DNA of 40,987 nt from Moorena sp. SS36440bin_2. GTDB lineage: Bacteria; Cyanobacteriota; Cyanobacteriia; Cyanobacteriales; Coleofasciculaceae. A program made the translations under genes and the position numbers. Position 1 is the first letter of the stretch, and the number at the start of each line of letters is the position of its first letter. The DNA lies in NCBI GenBank assembly GCA_011524395.1, contig WTKN01000087.1, forward strand, positions 1 through 40,987. Reading direction: 5' to 3'. Below the pieces are notes generated by a model. The model saw only the letters and a list, made by a program, of their open reading frames with translations, was not told the origin of the DNA and did no database searches. Of this stretch, positions 35,778 through 40,987 are shown in pieces.

Positions 35778-36938
35778 TTATGCTAAAGACTTGTGATCCT
35801 CAGGTAATTCTAAAACCACCCGATAGGCCGTCGAATGGTATGATGACTGCACCATGGTACCCGCTGTTCCGGCAAAAAGTATCTGAAATGTGCGCCAGAT
35901 TTGTTCATTTGACTTGTCGATTAGATCGGCTTTTTTTTCCATCCAGCGCTCATAAACCCCCTTCGACCAAAGATAATAGTTGCGACGGTCGTTATAGATG
36001 CCTTGGATCTCAAATGGTGATTCTCTAACAGCATCGATAAATTCGGGCATATACACCATCCGAAAGGTTCCCGGCCAGATATATTTGGTAATAAAACTGC
36101 GGGTTACAAATGACTCTTTTTCTGAGGCAAAGTCGAGATATACTCGTCCGCCAGGTTTAAGATAGTTCAAGAGACGCTCCATCACTCGAGGATAATCAGA
36201 CAAATCTTCGATTACCCCCATCATGACTATACCATCATATTTATGGCTGGGTTGGAATGAGAAAAAGTCTTGATACTTGACCTCTGCATCAAAGTTGTTT
36301 TTTTCAATTAAATCTTCTACATACTGTTTTTGGTGCTTGGATAAGGTAATTCCAGTCACAGGGATATTTCTGCGTGCGGCAAAACGCAGGAAACCGCCCC
36401 AGCCAGAGCCAATATCCAGTACTGAATCATTCGGTTTGAGCTTGAGGGATTGAAAGGCAAAGTCTAACTTGCGTTCAGCTCCAACCTCTAGGCTATCCTC
36501 ATCTTTCTCATATATCCCAGGAGTATAAGTATTGTAATCGGTATCCATAGCGAACAATTGGATATTATCGGAGTCATAATGCTTTGAGATCCAATCTGGA
36601 TTGCATTTTTCCCGCCCAAGTAAGATGGGCTTGAGTCGCCGACCTATCTTTAGCAAAATATGCTGATCGGATAACAGCTTCTGGAAGGACATGGCCTTGA
36701 TTAAGTCCCCTTCGAAATCAATATCACCCTTGATGTAAGCTTCCACTATCAGTAATTGGTCTAAAGACATGAAAGCTTTTCGACCAGCTGGATTTTTGAT
36801 GTATATATCCAAGATCGGTTTCTCTTCTCCAATAGTAGTGAGTGACCCATCTTCCAAATGAATTACAAAGCTAATTGGTAGTTTGCCACGTTTGGATAAG
36901 GAAGAGACGAAGTTGCTTACAAATTGATTTCCAATCAT
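35778..36938 (-). CDS. Cyclopropane-fatty-acyl-phospholipid synthase-like methyltransferase, divergent active site
   Basis: Protein of 386 residues with the CFA-synthase layout: N-terminal accessory domain (about 1-110), then 'SKHYDSDNIQLFAMD' (the family's H-Y-D), and the SAM-binding 'SVLDIGSGWGGFLRFAAR' (172-189) with 'VTGITLSKHQKQYVE'. The canonical residues for bicarbonate binding differ. The 'TYSCAYF' segment with catalytic Cys reads 'NTYTPGIY', the 'FEHVG' motif reads 'IEDLS' (Glu244 kept), and the later 'HTIG' His is not evident ('YLDFASE'). It may therefore methylate a lipid without forming a ring, or use another acceptor. The C-terminal 100 residues contain aromatic-rich segments typical of the family. 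The start is the ATG at 36938. Confidence 0.82.
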   Translation of the reverse strand: MIGNQFVSNFVSSLSKRGKLPISFVIHLEDGSLTTIGEEKPILDIYIKNPAGRKAFMSLDQLLIVEAYIKGDIDFEGDLIKAMSFQKLLSDQHILLKIGRRLKPILLGREKCNPDWISKHYDSDNIQLFAMDTDYNTYTPGIYEKDEDSLEVGAERKLDFAFQSLKLKPNDSVLDIGSGWGGFLRFAARRNIPVTGITLSKHQKQYVEDLIEKNNFDAEVKYQDFFSFQPSHKYDGIVMMGVIEDLSDYPRVMERLLNYLKPGGRVYLDFASEKESFVTRSFITKYIWPGTFRMVYMPEFIDAVRESPFEIQGIYNDRRNYYLWSKGVYERWMEKKADLIDKSNEQIWRTFQILFAGTAGTMVQSSYHSTAYRVVLELPEDHKSLA

Positions 36939-37102
36939 GGATAACTTTAGATGTTATTGCTTTTTATCCAATTACCTTACCCCACTACCTGTCAGCTATC
37001 ATGCTTAACTACGATCAATTGTCAATCTAGAATATTCTCAGGCATTGTCCGGCATTTCCAACTGGAAGCATGCCGATTAAACCGCGTCCAGGAGTGATGG
37101 TG

Positions 37103-38053
37103 ATGAATCCCAAGGCTATTTTAGGACTGCTTAAGGAAACATTTAAAGAATGGCAGGAGGATAACGCATCTCGACTAGCAGCAGCATTATCCTATTACAT
37201 GATTTTTTCCCTAGCGCCAGTGCTCATAATTGCGATCGCAATTGTGGGGTCTATCTTTGGGGAAGAGGCGGCTAAGGGCGAGATTGTAGGACAAATCCAA
37301 GGATTGGTTGGGGAACAGGGGGCAAAGTTTATTCAGACAGCGATTACTAATGCCAATCAGCCCGATGCTAGTGGGGGGTTGGCTTCCTTGATTAGTATTG
37401 TGGTGCTGTTGTTCGGTGCATCTGGGGTATTTGGCGAACTCCAAGATGCCTTGAATACGATTTGGGATGTGAAGCTGAAACCAGGACAGGGCATCTGGGG
37501 TATTTTGAAAAAACGGATTCTTTCGTTTCTGACTGTGCTGGGTGTGGGACTTTTTCTGCTATTGTCCGCTGTGCTCAGTACTGTCTTATCAGCTTTGAGG
37601 TCTTATGAGAGCGAATTTCTCAAGGAACTGGGTTTACTCTGGCTCTACCAACTTGACTTTGTCTGGACAATTCTCGACTTGCTGGTATCCTTTGGTATCC
37701 TTAGCTTGATGTTTGCTCTGGTTTACAAGTACTTGCCAGATGTGAAAATTGCCTGGAAGGATGTCTGGGTGGGAGCAATTATCACTACCTTACTGTTTAA
37801 CTTGGGTAAATCCCTATTGTCAGGGTATCTCGGCAGAAGCAGTTTTTCCTCAAGTTACGGTGCTGCTGGCTCTCTGGTAGTTTTATTAGCTTGGGTATAC
37901 TATTCGTCTCAAATTATCTTTTTGGGAGCTGAATTTACCCAAGTTTATGCTAAACGATTTGGTTCAAAAATCGTTCCCGATGACCATGCTACCCCTATCC
38001 CGGCAGTAGGCCAGTTGCCTAATGTTGAGAAAAGGGATAACCCAAGATCCTAG
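37103..38053 (+). CDS. YihY/BrkB-family inner membrane protein
   Basis: Integral membrane protein of about 316 residues with six hydrophobic segments. The family signature is clear at the start: 'LKETFKEWQEDNASRLAAALSYYMIFSLAPVLIIAIA'. Later come 'LFGASGVFGELQDALNTIWDVK', 'YKYLPDVKIAWKDVWVGAIITTLLF' and 'SSFSSSYGAAGSLVVLLAWVYYSSQIIFLGAEFTQVYA'. I chose the ATG at 37103 because AGGAG lies eight bases upstream; ATGs at 37097 and 37070 are possible but less well placed. YihY/BrkB proteins are of uncertain function, often called 'ribonuclease BN' in older databases, which is wrong. It is divergent from the CFA-like gene, with about 160 bases between the starts. Confidence 0.93.
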   Translation: MNPKAILGLLKETFKEWQEDNASRLAAALSYYMIFSLAPVLIIAIAIVGSIFGEEAAKGEIVGQIQGLVGEQGAKFIQTAITNANQPDASGGLASLISIVVLLFGASGVFGELQDALNTIWDVKLKPGQGIWGILKKRILSFLTVLGVGLFLLLSAVLSTVLSALRSYESEFLKELGLLWLYQLDFVWTILDLLVSFGILSLMFALVYKYLPDVKIAWKDVWVGAIITTLLFNLGKSLLSGYLGRSSFSSSYGAAGSLVVLLAWVYYSSQIIFLGAEFTQVYAKRFGSKIVPDDHATPIPAVGQLPNVEKRDNPRS

Positions 38054-38395
38054 GATCACTCTCAGCCTAGACGAAATCAATAAATGGTAAGCATATGCGC
38101 TACGCGCACGCTGCGCGAACAGCCGTCAGCCGTCAGCAGTCAGCTAAGGGAACTCAGCATTATTCCAATGCTTACCTGTTGTCTTGATGCAATAGCGAGT
38201 GGGGGAAACCCCCGCGTGAAGGCGCTGCATCGCTTATTCAAAAGCACCATCTGTAGCACCTCAAGTAGCGCATTAGCTGATAGCTGATAGCTGATAGCTG
38301 AATACTTACAATAAATGGTAATTGTGTTGAACTAATTAATTAATCTTAATTAATCGTAATTAAGATCTTAATTAATATTTAACAAATAATTTAGC
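38054..38395. other. Repeat-rich spacer upstream of the riboswitch
   Basis: No gene. It contains a 'gtaagcatatgcgc' repeat near 38088-38101, 'cagccgtcagc' repeats, a palindromic repeat (38186-38232), 'tagctgatagctgatagctga' heptamers and a 'taattaatcttaattaatcg' AT-rich tract at 38332-38380 that should include the riboswitch promoter. Confidence 0.55.
38186..38232. repeat. Dispersed palindromic repeat, copy C
   Basis: gatgcaatagcgag, a GGGGGaaaCCCCC core and ctgcatcgc end; same family as copies at 6521 and 31894. Confidence 0.8.
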
Positions 38396-38404
38396 TTAAA
38401 GTGT

Positions 38405-38560
38405 GCTAAAGTACCTTAAGTTCCATGGGTTCTGGTGAAGATAACTCACCAGAGGTAACGGGGAAAGTCCGGTGCAAATCCGGCGCTGTCCCGCAGCTGT
38501 GATGAGGTCTGTGACCTCTAAGTCAGAATGCCCGCCAATGGTTTCAGTGGTTAAATCCGT
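38405..38560 (+). ncRNA. Cobalamin (adenosylcobalamin-type) riboswitch
   Basis: The conserved core is plain: 'gtaacggggaaagtccggtg', then the P-stem 'ccggtgcaaatccgg' (38469-38483), 'cgctgtcccgcagctgtg', and the B12-box part 'aagtcagaatgcccgcc' at 38520-38536. Two variable hairpins are also seen: 'tctggtgaag...ctcaccaga' and 'gaggtctgtgacctc'. It is on the plus strand and the next gene downstream is hupE at 39166, about 600 bases away. An expression platform after the core is not obvious; there is no clear U-tract terminator. Confidence 0.93.
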
Positions 38561-38634
38561 CTGCGAGGTACAGATGATGTCTGATGTAGCATTTAAAAAA
38601 AAATTAGTCAGTAGGCAACCACAGTTATAGCGCA

Positions 38635-38661
38635 AGGCAAAAGGCAAAAGGCAAAAGGCAA
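38635..38661. repeat. Tandem heptamer array (AGGCAAA), left of the MITE-like element
   Basis: About four copies of AGGCAAA. The array appears to continue at 38801-38816 on the other side of the 139-base element, suggesting insertion into the array. Confidence 0.8.
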
Positions 38662-38800
38662 GGGTGCATCTCATCTTTGTAAAAAAGAAGGGAAGTGCCG
38701 GAAGTGTCGGAAGTGTGGGGATTTTAGAGAGGGTGGGTAGTCTAGGCACTGTCGGAATTTTATTAGAATTTTGGTCTAATTGCAAAAGTGAGATGCACCC
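38662..38800. mobile_element. MITE-like element with terminal inverted repeats
   Basis: A 139-base unit bounded by GGGTGCATCTCA and TGAGATGCACCC, perfect over the outer 12 bases and about 17 of 20 overall. The inside is short, with 'ggaagtgccggaagtgtcgg' and no gene. A non-autonomous element moved by a transposase encoded elsewhere is the likely explanation. Target duplication cannot be read because the flanks are repeats. Confidence 0.7.
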
Positions 38801-39165
38801 AAAGGCAAAAGGCAAGAGTTTACTATAACAGCTTTTACTGCTTGTATAAATGTCCTAACCTTATTAATCCCTAGTGCTATACCAGTAACCTTTGTGATGC
38901 TCTTTTTGAAAACGAGTGGTTGACTAGAAAGTATTTAATAGGTTTGATCTGTAAGCTATCAGCTTATGGGCTATATCACAGCGTCGTTCGCACAGCGTGG
39001 CCAAAGGCCAAAGCCTGTGCCACGCTACGCGAACAGCTCAGTTTAACTGTGCTACGAGACTACTTTATTTTTTTTCAAGATAGCCTTAGAAATCCTAGTC
39101 TGTGAAGGTCGTTAGCACTAAACTGTTGCCAATATTTTTATCAGTTATTAACCAGCATTTACCCA
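38801..39165. other. Long leader or spacer between riboswitch and hupE
   Basis: No gene. It has the tail of the heptamer array, a ggccaaaggcc palindrome near 38998-39010 and 'gcgtcgttcgcacagcgtgg...ccacgctacgcgaacagc' inverted sequences (38980-39036). A second promoter for hupE could lie in the AT-rich part after 39060, but none was assigned. Confidence 0.5.
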
Positions 39166-39852
39166 ATGTCTAAGAACAAATTTTACGCCAGCAATCGGTC
39201 TTCTATCTCCCGTTATCAAAACCAGAAACTTGGCTTTAATGCTATAGCTCTGTTGGTATGGATGGGGATTTTAAGTACAGCACAACAAGCCATGGCTCAC
39301 CATCCCTTTGGTGGCGAGACACCTGATAATTTCATCACAGGATTTTTGTCTGGATTAGGTCATCCCGTGATTGGTTTCGATCATCTCGCCTTTGTGATTG
39401 CTGTTGGCTTAATTGCAGCAGGATTTACCAGTGGTTTCCTGATTCCTGGTGCGTTTGTCCTCACGACCCTACTCGGAACAGGTATTCACTTGCTGGGAAT
39501 GGACTTACCAATACCGGAGATTGCGATCGCATCTTCAGTGGTGCTGTTTGGCGGACTACTGTTGAGTGCCAAAATTCCAACTATATCCGTAGTGCTAGGG
39601 TTAGCCAGCTTAGCTGGTATTTTTCATGGCTATGCCTATGGTGAAGCAATTGTAGGTGCTGGAATCAGTCCACTCTTGGCTTACCTGATTGGCTTCAGTG
39701 TGATTCAGTATGGTATCGCCATCCTAGCTCTAGGGCTGAGTAAGACGTTGATCAAACAATGGAGAAATCAACCCTTCCCACTGATGCGAATTTTAGGCTT
39801 TGGGATCTGCTCAGTAGGAGTAGTTTTCCTATCCTCTGCAATTTTTGGATAA
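39166..39852 (+). CDS. hupE: HupE/UreJ-family metal transporter, probably for cobalt
   Basis: Membrane permease of 228 residues. An N-terminal signal-like helix ('LGFNAIALLVWMGILSTAQQAMA') is followed by 'HHPFGGETPDNFITGFLSGLGHPVIGFDHLAFVIAVGLIAA', which contains the HupE metal motif H-P-x-x-G-x-D-H. A second conserved motif, 'GIFHGYAYGEA', lies at about residue 150. About six further helices are seen. HupE proteins move Ni or Co. The cobalamin riboswitch upstream and the CobW-type GTPase 19 bases downstream favour cobalt for B12. The start is the ATG at 39166. Transcription may come from the riboswitch promoter 600 bases upstream or from an internal one. Confidence 0.93.
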   Translation: MSKNKFYASNRSSISRYQNQKLGFNAIALLVWMGILSTAQQAMAHHPFGGETPDNFITGFLSGLGHPVIGFDHLAFVIAVGLIAAGFTSGFLIPGAFVLTTLLGTGIHLLGMDLPIPEIAIASSVVLFGGLLLSAKIPTISVVLGLASLAGIFHGYAYGEAIVGAGISPLLAYLIGFSVIQYGIAILALGLSKTLIKQWRNQPFPLMRILGFGICSVGVVFLSSAIFG

Positions 39853-39871
39853 GAAGAATTAAGAATTTAAA

Positions 39872-40906
39872 ATGGCTGCAAAAATTCCTGTTACAGTTGT
39901 TACCGGATTCCTCGGTAGTGGCAAAACTACTCTCGTGCGTCACCTGCTCCAAAATAATCAGGGCAGGCGCATTGCTGTAATTGTTAATGAATTTGGGGAA
40001 GTAGGGATTGATGGGGAACTATTGCGTTCCTGTCAGATTTGTGATGAAGATGATGACGCCAATAATAATATTTTAGAACTAGCGAATGGTTGTCTGTGTT
40101 GCACGGTTCAGGAAGAATTTTTACCGACAATCCAAGAATTGCTGAAGCGTCGTGACAAGATTGATAATATCCTGATTGAAACCTCGGGATTAGCCTTGCC
40201 TAAACCTCTAGTTCAAGCCTTTCGTTGGCCAGAAATTCGCACTGGCGCTACGGTGGATGGGGTGGTGACTGTAGTAGACTGCGATGCCTTAGCGGCTGGT
40301 ACTTTAGTCAGCGATATCAATGCTTTAGAAGCGCAACGTCAGGCTGACCCAACTTTGGAACATGAAACTCCCATCGAGGAATTGTTTGAAGACCAGCTAG
40401 CTTGTGCTGATATGGTGCTGTTGACTAAAGTGGATTTAGTGGATAGTCCTACTCAAACTAAAGTAAACAATTGGTTGCAACAGCAGTTACCAACGAGTGT
40501 AAAAGTAGTTCCTTGTCAGGATGGAGGAATTAGTCCTGATTTACTGCTAGGATTTAATGCCGGAGTGGAAGATAATTTAGACTCACGTCCTAGCCATCAT
40601 GATCATGAAGAAGACCATGACCATGATGATGATATTAATTCAGTTAACTTGATTTTAGATCAGGCATTTGATCCACAGGTAATCAAGGAAAAATTACGAC
40701 AATTGGTGCAACAGCAAGAGATTTATCGAATTAAGGGATTTGTGAATGTTGCTAATAAACCCATGCGGATGGTGATCCAAGGAGTAGGCGATCGCATTGA
40801 GAGTTTCTTTGACCGTCCTTGGCAAGCTGATGAAAAGCGTCAGACTCGCTTGGTGTTGATTGGGCAAGGGTTGGAGCAGTTACGAATTCAGGAGGTATTT
40901 GGGTAA
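39872..40906 (+). CDS. cobW: CobW-family (COG0523) metallochaperone GTPase
   Basis: G3E-family P-loop GTPase of 344 residues. Visible motifs are Walker A 'TGFLGSGKTTLVRHLL' (11-26), the metal-binding C-x-C-C in 'NGCLCCTV' (C74, C76, C77), 'ETSGLALPKPLVQAF', the guanine-specific 'LLTKVDLVD' (about 186-194), a His/Asp-rich linker 'SHHDHEEDHDHDDD' near 247, and a C-terminal CobW domain ending in 'RLVLIGQGLE'. COG0523 proteins deliver Co, Zn or other metals. Position in a short operon with hupE after a B12 riboswitch points to cobalt delivery. An extra acidic insert 'CDEDDDANNN' lies before the C-x-C-C. The start is the ATG at 39872. Confidence 0.93.
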   Translation: MAAKIPVTVVTGFLGSGKTTLVRHLLQNNQGRRIAVIVNEFGEVGIDGELLRSCQICDEDDDANNNILELANGCLCCTVQEEFLPTIQELLKRRDKIDNILIETSGLALPKPLVQAFRWPEIRTGATVDGVVTVVDCDALAAGTLVSDINALEAQRQADPTLEHETPIEELFEDQLACADMVLLTKVDLVDSPTQTKVNNWLQQQLPTSVKVVPCQDGGISPDLLLGFNAGVEDNLDSRPSHHDHEEDHDHDDDINSVNLILDQAFDPQVIKEKLRQLVQQQEIYRIKGFVNVANKPMRMVIQGVGDRIESFFDRPWQADEKRQTRLVLIGQGLEQLRIQEVFG

Positions 40907-40910
40907 TAAA

Positions 40911-40963
40911 GCGATGCAGCGCGGTCTTGGGGAGGCAGCGCGGTCTTGGGGGTCTCCCCCGGA
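40911..40963. repeat. Dispersed palindromic repeat, partial or rearranged copy D
   Basis: gcgatgcagcgcggtcttgg followed by a second 'gcagcgcggtcttggggg' in tandem, then 'tctccccc'. The following 'cggagacgaaacctgatta' also occurs at 33689-33706. It is cut by the window end. Confidence 0.7.
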
Positions 40964-40987
40964 GACGAAACCTGATTACGTTGAGCC

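Noticed and set aside
38396-38815. 139-codon minus-strand open frame
   Set aside because: It runs antisense through the cobalamin riboswitch and the MITE-like element; the translation is repeat-derived.

Overview
The window reads as chromosomal DNA of a filamentous cyanobacterium, probably marine and close to Moorena/Moorea (the genus is an inference). The evidence is two psbA genes for photosystem II D1, chlD (Mg-chelatase), at least 15 copies of the HIP1 octamer GCGATCGC, and many short tandem heptanucleotide repeats and small palindromic repeats between genes.

Region 1 (1-20,295, all genes on the minus strand) is an exopolysaccharide locus. In transcription order it holds: a STAS-phosphoglycosyl transferase fusion, a GT4, a Wzc-like copolymerase/BY-kinase, a degenerate second sugar transferase, two Gmd-family GDP-sugar dehydratases in tandem, an ABC exporter, five more glycosyltransferases with one methyltransferase among them, and a Wzy-like polymerase. 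No Wzx flippase and no Wza outer-membrane protein are present in the window.

Region 2 (about 21.4-24.4 kb) is the most interesting part. A HopA1-family lyase and an aminoglycoside-phosphotransferase-like kinase lie divergent to a 107-residue peptide. That peptide has an acidic leader, a Gly-Gly junction and a 74-residue core rich in proline, with seven Thr, three Cys and no Ser. HopA1 plus APH is the Ser/Thr dehydration pair of class V lanthipeptides and thioviridamide-like RiPPs, so this looks like a compact RiPP locus with an unusual precursor.

Region 3 (24.8-28.6 kb) has a HIT-family protein and two tandem psbA copies. The copies have nearly identical leaders, promoters and terminators, and differ in protein only inside the C-terminal extension that is cleaved off. 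A 108-119 bp direct repeat with hairpins follows.

Region 4 (28.6-33.8 kb) carries a Tat-exported TRAP solute-binding lipoprotein, chlD, and an IS200/IS605-type element with tnpB and a small divergent gene.

Region 5 (33.9-38.1 kb) holds three putative lipid-modifying enzymes (a methyltransferase related to the phthiotriol type, a fatty acid hydroxylase/sterol desaturase-family protein, and a cyclopropane-synthase-like protein) plus a YihY/BrkB membrane protein.

Region 6 (38.4 kb to the end) has a cobalamin riboswitch, a MITE-like insertion, and a hupE-cobW pair. This suggests B12-controlled cobalt uptake and delivery.
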